From assembly GCA_023301705.1 (NCBI GenBank), contig JALZUE010000056.1, positions 27,525-91,524 on the forward strand: 64,000 nt of DNA, read 5' to 3'. This DNA is from Alteromonadaceae bacterium (GTDB taxonomy: Bacteria; Pseudomonadota; Gammaproteobacteria; Enterobacterales; Alteromonadaceae). The notes under the pieces are model-generated. The model made no database searches, had not been told where the DNA came from, and worked only from the letters and a program-made list of their open reading frames with translations. The position numbers were made by a program, and so were the translations under genes. Shown here piece by piece: positions 32,944 to 43,767 of the stretch; within the stretch, counting starts at the first letter, position 1, and every line of letters begins with the position of its first letter.

Positions 32944-32973
32944 AAATACTTTATGCTAGTAGCATAAAGTATT
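32944..32973 (-). promoter_or_regulatory. Terminator-like hairpin/dyad in the leader of the D-2-hydroxyacid dehydrogenase gene
   Basis: Perfect AATACTTTATGCT-agt-AGCATAAAGTATT; followed by a T-run when read on the minus strand, just upstream of the ATG. Confidence 0.6.
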
Positions 32974-33025
32974 CTTGTTCTAATGATAAGATAATACTTA
33001 TTGTAAAATTCTTTGAGTTGGTTTA

Positions 33026-33160
33026 ATGAAAACAATAAAGAAAAAAATACACGAGTTGTGGCATACGAACTGTCCTTACTGTAAGCGTATGCGATTACTT
33101 ATCTTGTGGTTAGTTGTCATGTTAGTAATTGATTATTTTAGTTTTCAACTGATTTTCTAA
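33026..33160 (+). CDS. Small single-TM protein with CPYC motif (44 aa), absent from ORF track
   Basis: ATG...TAA encodes MKTIKKKIHELWHTNCPYCKRMRLLILWLVVMLVIDYFSFQLIF: basic N-terminus, CxxC, hydrophobic helix. Confidence 0.6.
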   Translation: MKTIKKKIHELWHTNCPYCKRMRLLILWLVVMLVIDYFSFQLIF

Positions 33161-33265
33161 CTTCTTGAGTTTATTTAGTAATTGTTATAATTAAATGCTG
33201 TTTTGTTGAACGCTATTGCTCTATATTAATACGAATCATATCTATTTGTTTTATGGAGTTTTACA

Positions 33266-34957
33266 ATGAAAAATACTACCTATCGACCGTTATATATTCC
33301 TTATGCGGGTCCAAGCTTACTCGAAACACCATTACTAAATAAAGGTAGTGCTTTTACCAAAGAAGAACGTGAGCATTTTAATTTAGCTGGATTATTGCCA
33401 CCTCGATATGAAACTATTGAAGAGCAAGAAGAGCGTGCATATATGCAATTCAGCAGCTTTGAAACAGATATGAACAAACATATTTATTTACGAGCGATTC
33501 AAGACAATAATGAGACTTTGTATTACAAGTTAATACAAAAGCATATTGAAGAAATGATGCCTATTATTTATACCCCAACAGTAGGTGATGCATGTGAGCA
33601 ATTTTCTGATATATACCGCAGTTCAAGAGGGTTATTTATCTCATATGAAGACCGTTTTCAGCTAGATGACATTCTTAGAAATGCTACGAAAAATAAAATT
33701 AAAGTCATTGTGGTTACTGATGGTGAGCGTGTTTTAGGCTTAGGAGATCAAGGCATTGGCGGAATGGGTATTCCCATTGGTAAGTTATCACTTTATACCG
33801 CATGTGGCGGTATTAGCCCTGCTTATTGTTTACCTATTATGCTTGATGTTGGTACAAATAATCAAAAACTATTAGATGATCCTATGTATATGGGAAGACG
33901 TCATAATCGTATTGAGCAAGATGAATATAATGAGTTTGTTGATTTATTTATTAATGCCGTTAAGCGACGTTGGCCACAAGTCATGCTTCAGTTCGAAGAT
34001 TTTGCACAGCCTAATGCAACACCGTTATTAAAACGTTACCGTGATGAACTTTGTTGTTTTAATGATGATATTCAAGGTACAGCTTCTGTTACTGTTGGAA
34101 CCTTACTCGCTGCTTGTCGCAGTAAGCATGTTAAATTATCTGAACAGAAAGTTACCTTTGTCGGAGCTGGCTCTGCTGGCTGTGGTATTGCAGAACAAAT
34201 TATTACGCAGATGATGAGCGAAGGTATTTCTGAGCAGCAAGCACGTAGCCAAATATTTATGGTTGATCGACACGGCTTACTTACTAAAGGCATGACAGGA
34301 TTACGTGACTTCCAAGAAAAGTTAACACAAACTAATGAGCAACTTTCACCTTGGTCTATTTCTGGTGAATATGCGTCGTTATTAGAAGTGATGGAAAATG
34401 CACATCCAGATATTTTAATTGGTGTTTCGGGTCAATCAGGTCTATTTAGTGAAGATGTTATTAAAACAATGAAAAAGCATTGTGATTTACCTATTATTTT
34501 CCCATTAAGTAACCCGTCTAAGCAAGTCGAAGCTACACCTGAACAGGTAATTAATTGGACTAAAGGTAAGGTAATCATTGCAACAGGAAGCCCTTTTGAA
34601 CCTGTTGAATATGAAGGAAAGCAATACCCTATTGCACAGTGTAATAATAGTTATATTTTCCCAGGTTTAGGCTTAGCGGTTGTTGCTGCCAAAATCAGTC
34701 GCATTACTGACGAAATGCTAATGGCAACAAGTGAAGCGTTAGCGCAAGAATCTCCTTTAGGAAATGGTAGAGGTGATGATTTATTACCAGGATTAACGTC
34801 AATTTCTTGTATTAGTAAGCAAATTGCATTTGCTGTTGCAAAGGTTGCTTATAAACAGGGCTTAGCTTTAGAAATACCTGATGATGTTTTATTAGCTAAA
34901 ATTGAAAGTAACTTTTGGCAACCCGCTTACCGTCAATACAAACGCGTTAGTTCGTGA
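33266..34957 (+). CDS. maeA: NAD-dependent malic enzyme
   Basis: [62 protein letters not shown]. Confidence 0.96.
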   Translation: MKNTTYRPLYIPYAGPSLLETPLLNKGSAFTKEEREHFNLAGLLPPRYETIEEQEERAYMQFSSFETDMNKHIYLRAIQDNNETLYYKLIQKHIEEMMPIIYTPTVGDACEQFSDIYRSSRGLFISYEDRFQLDDILRNATKNKIKVIVVTDGERVLGLGDQGIGGMGIPIGKLSLYTACGGISPAYCLPIMLDVGTNNQKLLDDPMYMGRRHNRIEQDEYNEFVDLFINAVKRRWPQVMLQFEDFAQPNATPLLKRYRDELCCFNDDIQGTASVTVGTLLAACRSKHVKLSEQKVTFVGAGSAGCGIAEQIITQMMSEGISEQQARSQIFMVDRHGLLTKGMTGLRDFQEKLTQTNEQLSPWSISGEYASLLEVMENAHPDILIGVSGQSGLFSEDVIKTMKKHCDLPIIFPLSNPSKQVEATPEQVINWTKGKVIIATGSPFEPVEYEGKQYPIAQCNNSYIFPGLGLAVVAAKISRITDEMLMATSEALAQESPLGNGRGDDLLPGLTSISCISKQIAFAVAKVAYKQGLALEIPDDVLLAKIESNFWQPAYRQYKRVSS

Positions 34958-35018
34958 TATTAAAAAATTAATATTTTCTTACTAAAAGCAACGCTTGTTA
35001 CCTGTCGTTGATTTTTTG

Positions 35019-35053
35019 AAGTAGTAACTCTTGATAAGAGTTACTACTTTTTA
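35019..35053. terminator. Bidirectional terminator between maeA and PhoD-like gene
   Basis: AAGTAGTAACTCTT-gat-AAGAGTTACTACTTTTT. Confidence 0.88.
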
Positions 35054-35077
35054 TATACAATTTCAATAACAGTAAAA

Positions 35078-37108
35078 CTAGTGTTTATTTATATTCATTT
35101 CAGTATTAAACACTAACATTTCATTTTCGACAGTTAATACTCTAGCTTCAACTTCGTGGTTATGTTTTATAACTAATTGTCCAATACCACTGCCATTATA
35201 TAAAGAATTATAAGTTTTACCTTTGTGAAAATTAAGGCTAGATGATTTACTTTCTTTATTATTCATTGGCGAGTAATAATTTTCTTGGTGACTAGGCTTT
35301 TGTTCAGAAATACGCATACGTCTTCGTTTAGTGAACCAGTTTAACGGAGAGTAACGACCATATAAGTAATAATTTAATCTTTCTAAGTTTTTAATGAGGG
35401 TATCTGGAAAGGCGTTTTTAATGCCACTACAAGTAATTTGTATAATTGTTGAATTTGTTCTGATGAAACGATGGGTGATTTGGTAAACAAATGAGTAATG
35501 TACGTCACCTGACAATATAATAAAGTGAGGCGGGGTTTTATGATGCCTAAAAATATTTAATATTACATTCGCGGTACCTTTATGTGCCATCCAGTTTTCA
35601 GCATCTACGGCAAGTGGTTGACCAAAAAAAGTAAAGGTGCGCTGTATAGTCTCAATTATTTTAATCCCGTAAATAGGTGCTGGTGATACCATTATCACTG
35701 ACGGTTGATTAATTAACTCAACTTGTAAAGCACATAGTGATTCCCAGTCCATTAAGCCTGAAGGTTTATTTGCGTTACTTTCAGAGCGCCATCGATTTGT
35801 ACGCGTATTTAATACCACAATCTTTGGTGTGGTATTTAGTTGATAATGCCAACCATCAAATTGATATAATTCATCAATTAACTCGTTATGTTGAACGCTA
35901 TCAAGACCATTATCTGTATAGGTGTTTTTTGTTTTGTTCAATAATGTATTGAAATTTTTGGGCGCATTACCCCAGCCCTGACATAGAAAGTAAGCAAGTA
36001 AAGCGTTGCCGATAATACGCTTGGAAAATGGATGGTTATATGCTGCTTCTTCCCAGCCACGTGTTAGGTTCCAGTCATCGGTAATATCATGATCATCAAA
36101 GATCATATAACAGGGTATATGAGCCATTGCTCTACTAACATTCGGTAAGGTTTCAATAAACTGGTTTATTATGACTAATTCTTTTTCATACTGAGGTTTA
36201 AAGCGCTGGTGTATCTTATTGTTTTGTTCGATATTGGTTAACGACCAAGGTGTCGGTGACCACACCAGCAAGTACATAGCAAACATTTCCGCGCTGGTTA
36301 TTAAGTGATTATTAGCACTAATTGATGAGAATATCGGAGCAGCTTTACCGCTATATAGCTTATTAAATAATGATTGAGGTATGGGCTTTTTAGGTAAAAT
36401 ATGTGTTCGTTGGTAATAGTTATGTTCATGATTGAGTAAATCACCTGAACTGGTCATATTTTCATTTTCGGGGTTTTTCCAGCCCTCATCATATAAACCT
36501 AACCGGTCAATTAATTGATGAATAGCAACCAACATTGGCCCAGCTACATCATCACAATATACTTGATCGCCAGACATCATTAACAATGAAGGGCGCTCTT
36601 GAATTTGTTCTTCAGCTATAGTGTTAACTAAAATATCGTCAACGGTAGCCAGACCGTCTTTACTGGGAAAGTGAGGCTTTCTGCAAGAGCCATGTAATAA
36701 ATTATTCGTATGCTGGCTAACAACAAAGTTTGGTAACTTATCACTGTTATAGTATATATGTGTTGCTTCTTTAGATAGTGAAGTAGTGATGACTTGGTTT
36801 TTGTTGTTTCCTGAAGTTTGCTGAATAAATTGAATGTCGTATTCAATAACACTGGTCTCTGTAAGTGCTGCTTTCAATGGTATTGAAATGAGTTGAATAA
36901 ATGCAGATTGACCTATTTGTACTTGTTGACATTGGGTCGTGAGTTCTTCATTAAATAATACCTCAGAGGTGCTTTTATTTATTAAATGACAGCGTAATGA
37001 GCATGACCTTGATGTCACCAGCCAAAAGTTGATTTGTTCAAAGTCACAATGACGAACAATGGGACCAGCCAATAAAATAGGTAAGGGGGCGTTTGTTAAT
37101 GTTGTCAT
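35078..37108 (-). CDS. PhoD-like metallophosphatase/alkaline phosphatase D family protein, no obvious signal peptide
   Basis: LLMMSGDQVYCDDVAGPML, MIFDDHDITDDWNL, FIILSGDVHYSFV. Confidence 0.85.
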   Translation of the reverse strand: MTTLTNAPLPILLAGPIVRHCDFEQINFWLVTSRSCSLRCHLINKSTSEVLFNEELTTQCQQVQIGQSAFIQLISIPLKAALTETSVIEYDIQFIQQTSGNNKNQVITTSLSKEATHIYYNSDKLPNFVVSQHTNNLLHGSCRKPHFPSKDGLATVDDILVNTIAEEQIQERPSLLMMSGDQVYCDDVAGPMLVAIHQLIDRLGLYDEGWKNPENENMTSSGDLLNHEHNYYQRTHILPKKPIPQSLFNKLYSGKAAPIFSSISANNHLITSAEMFAMYLLVWSPTPWSLTNIEQNNKIHQRFKPQYEKELVIINQFIETLPNVSRAMAHIPCYMIFDDHDITDDWNLTRGWEEAAYNHPFSKRIIGNALLAYFLCQGWGNAPKNFNTLLNKTKNTYTDNGLDSVQHNELIDELYQFDGWHYQLNTTPKIVVLNTRTNRWRSESNANKPSGLMDWESLCALQVELINQPSVIMVSPAPIYGIKIIETIQRTFTFFGQPLAVDAENWMAHKGTANVILNIFRHHKTPPHFIILSGDVHYSFVYQITHRFIRTNSTIIQITCSGIKNAFPDTLIKNLERLNYYLYGRYSPLNWFTKRRRMRISEQKPSHQENYYSPMNNKESKSSSLNFHKGKTYNSLYNGSGIGQLVIKHNHEVEARVLTVENEMLVFNTEMNINKH

Positions 37109-37167
37109 ATATATTTGTTAATTTGCAAAATTTAAATGAATTAATTGTTGTTAGCCGATAATATATA

Positions 37168-38817
37168 TTAATCTAAATAAGTAGCAGCAATAATCGTATT
37201 TTTACCTGAAGATTTAGCTGTGTATAAAGCATGGTCAATCGACTTTAATACTTCTTGGAATGATTGACCTTTTGATTCAGTAAAACCAAAAGATGCTGTA
37301 AATGTTAGTGATTGTGTTCCAGAGAAGTTTAGTTTATTTTGTTCAAAATTCTTTCTAACTCTTTCTAATGTGTTTTCTGCTTGATTATGAGTTGTATTAG
37401 GCAGCAAAATAATAAACTCTTCACCACCAAAACGTCCACAAATATCAACATCTCTTAATGTACTTTGTAATAATTTAGTTGCGTTAATTAAGACTTCATC
37501 ACCAATGTCGTGACCATATGTATCATTGATTCTTTTAAAGTTATCTATATCTAATAATGCTATACATAAAGGTTGCTTATAACGGTAGGCTAAGTTTTTA
37601 TATTGCTCATATTCTTTAATAAAAGCGCGTCGATTTAATAATGATGTGAGACTATCAGTACTAGCAAGAATATTGAGTTTCTCTTCACTTTTAACTCTTA
37701 GCTTGATCTCATTTTTTAATTGCCAGTTAATTCTTACAATAAATAACATAATAATGACAGATATTACTGAAACTATACCAATAATTAAAAACCAAGTGTA
37801 AAGGCTTTTATTAAAAGGTTGAGGCGGTGAAAAAACAAATTCACCAAGTAATTCTTTGCTAAACACCATATTTTTTTCGATTAAAATATCAGCCATACTA
37901 TCGATGCGCTTTTCAAAAATGTGTCCAATAGGAACCAACTTTGATGTCACTAAGTTGTTCACTGTTAATGCCTCGTAACGCATATGGTTTAACGATTTGT
38001 TTTTATTATAATATTTATGAATAATTTGAATTATTTCTTCAGAATTGTTTTTGGCATAATGCCAACCTTTTAAAGAGGCTTGTTTGAACCTTTCAACGGC
38101 TTTAGGGTCTGTTTTTATATGTTTTTCATTTGTAAATAAAAAATCACTATAAAAATCTACATCATACAGAGAAGGGGATAAAATATGATAATCTATACCA
38201 AGTTCTTCCAAGTAAAATGGCTCATTTGTTAGATATGAATTAAAAGCGTCTGTTTTTCCGTCAAGTAAATCAGTGAGTTTGTAAGAGCTTTCTTGTTGAG
38301 TAATTTGGCTTTCATTTAAGCCAGCAGCACGTAACATTGCGATTAAGTCAGTATCGTTGTCGCCTAACAGCATCACTTTTTTGTTTTTAAGTTTTTCAAC
38401 AGTGTCTATTTTTGAGCTTGCTAATGTTAGCAATACCGATGGCGACTCTTGAAATATGGCAGCTAATGCCACTAATGGCTTTCCATTTAAACGGTTAATC
38501 AATACTTCTGCATTGCCGACCGCAAAATCTACTTTGCCTAATAATAATTCATTGACAGGTTCAATATTAACGCCACCGGCAATAATGTCTACATTAAAGC
38601 CTGCCTCGCTATAAAAGCCTTTATGTTTTGCTGCATAGTAGCCCGCGAATTGGTATTGATGATGCCATCTTAACTGTAATTTTATTTTCTCAAGTTCATT
38701 GGCCTGAGTAGGATATGCATTGAATAATATATATAACATTAATGCTAAACTAAAAATCCGTTTTAATTGAAGTGACATAAAAAGTACTATTGAAAATAAT
38801 GTCGATATCATAAACAA
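37168..38817 (-). CDS. NMT1/THI5-like periplasmic binding domain fused to TM and GGDEF diguanylate cyclase
   Basis: IKLQLRWHHQYQFAGYYAAKHKGFYSEAGFNVDI; TM; RDVDICGRFGGEEFIILLP (RxxD plus GGEEF). Confidence 0.92.
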   Translation of the reverse strand: MFMISTLFSIVLFMSLQLKRIFSLALMLYILFNAYPTQANELEKIKLQLRWHHQYQFAGYYAAKHKGFYSEAGFNVDIIAGGVNIEPVNELLLGKVDFAVGNAEVLINRLNGKPLVALAAIFQESPSVLLTLASSKIDTVEKLKNKKVMLLGDNDTDLIAMLRAAGLNESQITQQESSYKLTDLLDGKTDAFNSYLTNEPFYLEELGIDYHILSPSLYDVDFYSDFLFTNEKHIKTDPKAVERFKQASLKGWHYAKNNSEEIIQIIHKYYNKNKSLNHMRYEALTVNNLVTSKLVPIGHIFEKRIDSMADILIEKNMVFSKELLGEFVFSPPQPFNKSLYTWFLIIGIVSVISVIIMLFIVRINWQLKNEIKLRVKSEEKLNILASTDSLTSLLNRRAFIKEYEQYKNLAYRYKQPLCIALLDIDNFKRINDTYGHDIGDEVLINATKLLQSTLRDVDICGRFGGEEFIILLPNTTHNQAENTLERVRKNFEQNKLNFSGTQSLTFTASFGFTESKGQSFQEVLKSIDHALYTAKSSGKNTIIAATYLD

Positions 38818-39012
38818 CTTTTTTACATACTGCTACAGTCAACCAAATTTACCTTCAATAACTTTCTTTAAAATTTGAAAGCCTTAACTTATGCTACAAA
38901 TAAAAATTTATCGGTAATTTATTTTACTTATTATTATGGTATGATTTTTTACTGATAAATGAAGAGCTTTGGGTTGATTCCACTCTTTAAATAACTTAAT
39001 AAAGGTATAAAA

Positions 39013-39438
39013 ATGGCTATAGAGCGTACATTTTCAATTATAAAACCCAATGCAATTACAAAAAATGTAATTGGCCAAATCATCAATCGTTTTGAAACTG
39101 CTGGTTTAGCTGTTGTTGCTTCAAAAATGTTACATTTAACACAAGAACAAGCAGAAGGTTTTTATGCCGAGCATGAAGGCAGACCTTTTTTTGAACCTCT
39201 CATTAAGTTTATGATATCAGCACCTGTTATTGTTCAAGTGTTAGAAGGTGAAAATGCAGTAGCTCGTCATCGTGAAATTCTAGGAGCAACAAACCCAGAA
39301 GATGCTCTTGCAGGAACAATTAGAGCTGATTTTGGCGATTGTTTACGCGAAAATGGTACTCATGGTTCTGACTCATTAGCATCTGCTGCACGTGAAATAG
39401 CGTACTTTTTTGCAGACTCTGAAGTACTTTCTCGTTAA
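39013..39438 (+). CDS. ndk: Nucleoside diphosphate kinase
   Basis: [43 protein letters not shown] (active-site His). Confidence 0.97.
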   Translation: MAIERTFSIIKPNAITKNVIGQIINRFETAGLAVVASKMLHLTQEQAEGFYAEHEGRPFFEPLIKFMISAPVIVQVLEGENAVARHREILGATNPEDALAGTIRADFGDCLRENGTHGSDSLASAAREIAYFFADSEVLSR

Positions 39439-39473
39439 GTATAATTATTCATTAATTTCATTTGATGTCGCCA

Positions 39474-39507
39474 AAATGCTGTAAATGTATGTTTACGGCA
39501 TTTTTTT
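39474..39507 (+). terminator. ndk terminator
   Basis: AAATGCTGTAAA-tgtatg-TTTACGGCATTTTTTT (one G-T pair). Confidence 0.85.
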
Positions 39508-39774
39508 AAACTGAAAATATTTTCTTTTACATTTCTTTATTAACAGCACTTAGATTTTTATAATACTTTTCATGAAATTGATTAGGAACGTAGCTAAATA
39601 AAGTTTTGTTCTATAGGTGATTTTGATAGAATAGTAAGTTACCTGCGTTGTGATTATTTACGAATATAATTTTCTAAAAATACAGCGCTTAATTGTGCTG
39701 ATAACACAATGATATATATTAATATTGCATGAATACAAACTTGCTTTTCCTAATTTTTATTGAGATATGTTTGA

Positions 39775-40905
39775 ATGACTGACATTGCTGCAAAAGTAAA
39801 TCTACTAAATTTTGATCACCAAATGATGCGTGATTATTTTGATTCCATTGGTGAGAAACCTTTTAGGGCAGATCAAATTATGAAGTGGATGTATCACTTT
39901 GGTTATGACGACTTTGAAAAAATGACCAACATTAATAAAAAGCTGCGAGAAAAGTTACAGCGTAATTGTGTGATTGAAGCCCCTGAAATCTCTGAAAAAC
40001 AAGTATCTAAAGATGGTACTATTAAATATGCACTTCGCTTGAAAGGCGGGCAAGAAGTTGAAACAGTATGGATTCCTGAGAACAACAGAGCTACATTATG
40101 TGTTTCTTCACAGGTTGGTTGTGCATTAGAATGTACATTTTGTTCTACAGCACAGCAAGGGTTTAATCGAAACTTGTCTGTATCTGAAATTATTGGTCAA
40201 GTCTGGCGTGTTGCTAATGATATTGGTGCAACACGTATTGCTGGTACTCGTCCTATTACTAATATTGTAATGATGGGTATGGGTGAGCCATTATTGAATA
40301 TGAAGAATCTAATCCCTGCGTTAGACACTATGCTTAATGATCTTGGTTATGGTTTGTCAAAGCGTCGTGTTACAGTGAGCACGTCTGGCGTAGTACCTGC
40401 ATTAAGTATGCTAAAAGAAAAAATTGATTGTGCACTAGCTATATCAATTCATGCGCCAAATAATGCATTACGAGATGTGCTTGTACCGATAAATAAAAAA
40501 TATCCTCTTGAAGATTTTGTCAAAGCATCAGGAGAATATATAAAAGGCTCAAAGGCTAATAAACAGGTAACTATAGAATATGTAATGCTTGATCACGTTA
40601 ATGATAGTACTGACCAAGCACACGAATTAGCACGTGTATTAAAAGATGTTCCAAGTAAGATAAATTTAATTCCATTTAACCCTTATCCAGGTTCACCTTA
40701 TAAGCGATCAAGTAACTCTAGAATTGATCGATTTGATAAAGTATTGCAAACTTATGGTCTAACTGTGATTACTCGACGAACTCGAGGTGATGATATTGAT
40801 GCAGCTTGCGGTCAGCTGGCCGGTGATGTGCTTGATAGAACAAAGCGTACTGCGGCCACTTTAGACAAAAATGAAGAAAATAATATAACAATAAAAACAA
40901 TGTAG
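39775..40905 (+). CDS. rlmN: 23S rRNA/tRNA adenine-C2 methyltransferase RlmN
   Basis: Radical [51 protein letters not shown]. Confidence 0.97.
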   Translation: MTDIAAKVNLLNFDHQMMRDYFDSIGEKPFRADQIMKWMYHFGYDDFEKMTNINKKLREKLQRNCVIEAPEISEKQVSKDGTIKYALRLKGGQEVETVWIPENNRATLCVSSQVGCALECTFCSTAQQGFNRNLSVSEIIGQVWRVANDIGATRIAGTRPITNIVMMGMGEPLLNMKNLIPALDTMLNDLGYGLSKRRVTVSTSGVVPALSMLKEKIDCALAISIHAPNNALRDVLVPINKKYPLEDFVKASGEYIKGSKANKQVTIEYVMLDHVNDSTDQAHELARVLKDVPSKINLIPFNPYPGSPYKRSSNSRIDRFDKVLQTYGLTVITRRTRGDDIDAACGQLAGDVLDRTKRTAATLDKNEENNITIKTM

Positions 40906-40951
40906 TTATTCTATTTTATCAATAAAATAACTTTTAACCTTAGGATTAGGC

Positions 40952-42691
40952 ATGAAAATACATCAATTAGGGATTCTGTCACTATTTTTGACTACACTGT
41001 CAGCCTGTGTGACTCAGCAATTAGTTGATGAAAATAATAAGCAAATTGTTCGACAAGAGGCAACAGGTGAACAGCTTGCTTTAACCCGTATCTCGTTAGC
41101 GTTAAGCTACTTAAAAATTGGTGATGTTACTCAAGCAAAATTAAACCTTGAAAAAGCAAAAAACTTTGCTCCTCGTATGGTAAGTGTGCATACTGGATTT
41201 GCTCACTTTTATGAAAGCGTTGGTGAAACTGATTTAGCCATCGATTCATATGAGAAAGCATTAGTACTTGATGACAATAATCCTGATACCTTGAATAATT
41301 ACGGTGTGTTTTTATGTAAACAAGGACAGCTTGCTGAAGCACAAAAACAAATCTTAAAAGCGATTGCAGTTCCTACTTACCTACGTGTTGCTGAAAGTTA
41401 TGAAAACTTAGGTTTATGTCATTTAGCTTCAGATAACTTCAAAGAAGCTGAGTTTTTTATTGATAAAGCTATTGCACACAGTTCTCAAAGAGCTTCGTCA
41501 GTACTACAAATGGCTATTATTCAATATGCAAAAGGTGATTATAGCCAAGCAAATAGATTAGTTAAGCACCATGACACGGTTAATCGTCGTTATTCTCCTC
41601 GTTCATTAGCGCTATCATATCGTTTAGAGCGTAAGTTTAATGCGCGAGATAAAGCAAAAGGGTATGCGAATATATTAGTAAGTACGTTTCCTAATAGCCA
41701 AGAAGCTAAAGAATATATTACTTCAAGTCTAACAAACTCTGAAGGAGATAAGCTTGCTAAGCGTTATCAAGTTTATAAACAAAAAAATAAACCTAAACGT
41801 CGTCTCAAATTTTCACCTAATAAAGAACCGGTAGTTGTTATTCAAGCAAGTGGCCCTTTACGAGCTAAGCCTAAATCGGTCATTGAAACTAAAAAAGTGA
41901 TTGCTACACCATTAACAGCTGTTATTGCATCTGCGCCTAAAGTCACTAATCGTGTAATTACACCGGTGAAAGTAGCACGTGATACCCAAGCTGTTATTAC
42001 ACCTTCACCTAAAGTCGCTGATCGTGTAATTGCACCCGTTAAAGTAGTGCGCAATACCCAAGCTGTTATTTCTCCTTCGCCTAAAGTTGCTGATCGTGTG
42101 GTTACTCCAGTGAAAGTTACGCGCAATATTCAACCTATTATTGAACCAGCACCTAAATTATCAGAGCGTGTTGTTCGTTCTCCGAAAGTGAAGCGCCAAT
42201 TACAGCAAGTTATCGCTACGGGTTCTGATGTGCCTGAACAAGTCGTTGTGTCGTCTAAAACAACGAATACTAAACAGGTAATTAAAGATAAAGTTAAAGT
42301 TAAAGTACCTCAAGAGGCCTTGGAAGATAAAATAGAAACGTATACTCGTGGAAAATTTAGAGTAGCAGTTGAAATGATAGACAATTTAACCGCTAAAGAG
42401 TTTGTAACAGAAATAGATGGTATAGAAGTATTAGACATTCAGTCAGTGATTAAAGCACCTAAGTTAAGCGTTGAAAATACGCTCAAAAAAGCCACACGTG
42501 AAGAGTTACTAGACGCTAATATACCAACCCATATAATGAGTAAAGGCGACAACCTTTTTAGAGTTGCTCTTGGCAATGAAGTAACGATTACTTCATTGCT
42601 TCTATGGAATAATTTAGATTTAGAAAAGGCTTCATCAATTAAAGAAGGCGACGTTATATATTTAGCTGATCCTTTACAGGTTAAGAAATAA
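40952..42691 (+). CDS. pilW: PilF/PilW-type TPR lipoprotein with internal 24-aa repeats and C-terminal LysM-like domain
   Basis: Lipobox LSACV; TPRs (NPDTLNNYGVFLCKQGQLAEAQKQILKAI); rlmN-rodZ-ispG context; C-terminal HIMSKGDNLFRVALGNEVTITSLLLWNNLD. Confidence 0.85.
   Translation: MKIHQLGILSLFLTTLSACVTQQLVDENNKQIVRQEATGEQLALTRISLALSYLKIGDVTQAKLNLEKAKNFAPRMVSVHTGFAHFYESVGETDLAIDSYEKALVLDDNNPDTLNNYGVFLCKQGQLAEAQKQILKAIAVPTYLRVAESYENLGLCHLASDNFKEAEFFIDKAIAHSSQRASSVLQMAIIQYAKGDYSQANRLVKHHDTVNRRYSPRSLALSYRLERKFNARDKAKGYANILVSTFPNSQEAKEYITSSLTNSEGDKLAKRYQVYKQKNKPKRRLKFSPNKEPVVVIQASGPLRAKPKSVIETKKVIATPLTAVIASAPKVTNRVITPVKVARDTQAVITPSPKVADRVIAPVKVVRNTQAVISPSPKVADRVVTPVKVTRNIQPIIEPAPKLSERVVRSPKVKRQLQQVIATGSDVPEQVVVSSKTTNTKQVIKDKVKVKVPQEALEDKIETYTRGKFRVAVEMIDNLTAKEFVTEIDGIEVLDIQSVIKAPKLSVENTLKKATREELLDANIPTHIMSKGDNLFRVALGNEVTITSLLLWNNLDLEKASSIKEGDVIYLADPLQVKK
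41921..42277 (+). repeat. 72-nt coding tandem repeat, about 5 units (4 full plus a diverged fifth)
   Basis: Units begin at 41921, 41993, 42065, 42137, 42209; protein repeat VI(x)PSPKVADRVITPVKVxRNTQA. Confidence 0.88.
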
Positions 42692-43752
42692 TGAGTGAAG
42701 TAAAAAGTATATCAGAGAGAGTCAATGATACAGAAGTGTCGGAACTTAGTAGTGATATGATTGTTATAGGGCCTGGGAAAATATTGTCAGAGGCACGAAT
42801 TAACCTAGGTTTATCACAACAAGATATCGCTACACGTTTAAAATTTCATTTGTCGTTAGTTGAAAATATTGAAAATGAAAACTTCGATAAAAACTTACCT
42901 GATACATACAACAGAGGATATTTACGCAATTTTGCTAAAATAGTAAATGTTTCTCAAGAAGATATTTTAAATAGTTATGAAATGCTAGGCGTAGCAGAAG
43001 AACAATATGCAGAAATGCAAAGTTTTTCTCAAGAAACAAAAAAACAGGCTGAACATAGTCGCATAATGTGGATGAGTTATTTGATAATTACTGTGCTTAT
43101 TGCCTTAACTGTGTATTGGTTTATTCAAGATAGAGTATTAGTTGAGCAACAAAATAGCGTTACTTTTATTGAAAAACAAGCAAGTAATACAGTTGTCAAC
43201 AACGTCACTCATCAAAAAACTGTTAAAAGTGAAAACCTTATTGAATCTGAAGTTATAGATACAGTCAATGAAAACACTTTTGTTCAGAAAGAGTCAGAGC
43301 AAGAAAAAATAGATAAAGTTAATGATACCGCGACACGTGTTGAAGATAAGATAACTAAAGAGCTCGACATCGACAGTAGTCAAACGCTAGAATCATCAAC
43401 GCCTGTATTATCAACAACTCAAGAAACAAGTAACTCTATTGTTCTAGATACTACTTTTGAACAGATTGAAACAGCACCTACTATTGAAGACTTTGGTATT
43501 AAGAAGTCCGTTCAGTTTATATTTTCAGGTGATTGTTGGGTTAATATATATGATGCAACCGGAGAGCGTGTTGCATGGGGCGTAAAAAAAGAAGGTTATG
43601 TAATGAATTTTAAAGGTTATTCGCCATTTAAAGTGACTTTAGGTAGACCTGAGCTTGTCTCTATTACGTATCAAAATGACACAGTATCACTGTCACAATT
43701 CAAGGCAGGTAACATAGCTAAGTTTTCGTTACCTCTTGCCACTAATTATTAA
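42691..43752 (+). CDS. rodZ: Cytoskeletal protein RodZ
   Basis: N-terminal HTH (LSEARINLGLSQQDIATRLKFHLSLVENIE), TM, C-terminal beta domain (CWVNIYDATGERVAWGVKKEG); overlaps preceding stop (TAATG). Confidence 0.92.
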   Translation: MSEVKSISERVNDTEVSELSSDMIVIGPGKILSEARINLGLSQQDIATRLKFHLSLVENIENENFDKNLPDTYNRGYLRNFAKIVNVSQEDILNSYEMLGVAEEQYAEMQSFSQETKKQAEHSRIMWMSYLIITVLIALTVYWFIQDRVLVEQQNSVTFIEKQASNTVVNNVTHQKTVKSENLIESEVIDTVNENTFVQKESEQEKIDKVNDTATRVEDKITKELDIDSSQTLESSTPVLSTTQETSNSIVLDTTFEQIETAPTIEDFGIKKSVQFIFSGDCWVNIYDATGERVAWGVKKEGYVMNFKGYSPFKVTLGRPELVSITYQNDTVSLSQFKAGNIAKFSLPLATNY

Positions 43753-43767
43753 TATATTTGAAATATC

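Noticed and set aside
41842-42126. Minus-strand 94-aa ORF with striking periodic repeats (TGVITRSATLGEGVITAWVSR)
   Set aside because: It is the antisense shadow of the 72-nt coding repeat in the pilF/pilW-locus gene
41921-42277. Regular 72-nt repeats considered as a CRISPR array
   Set aside because: Units are contiguous, in frame and diverge like coding repeats; no repeat-spacer alternation and no cas genes
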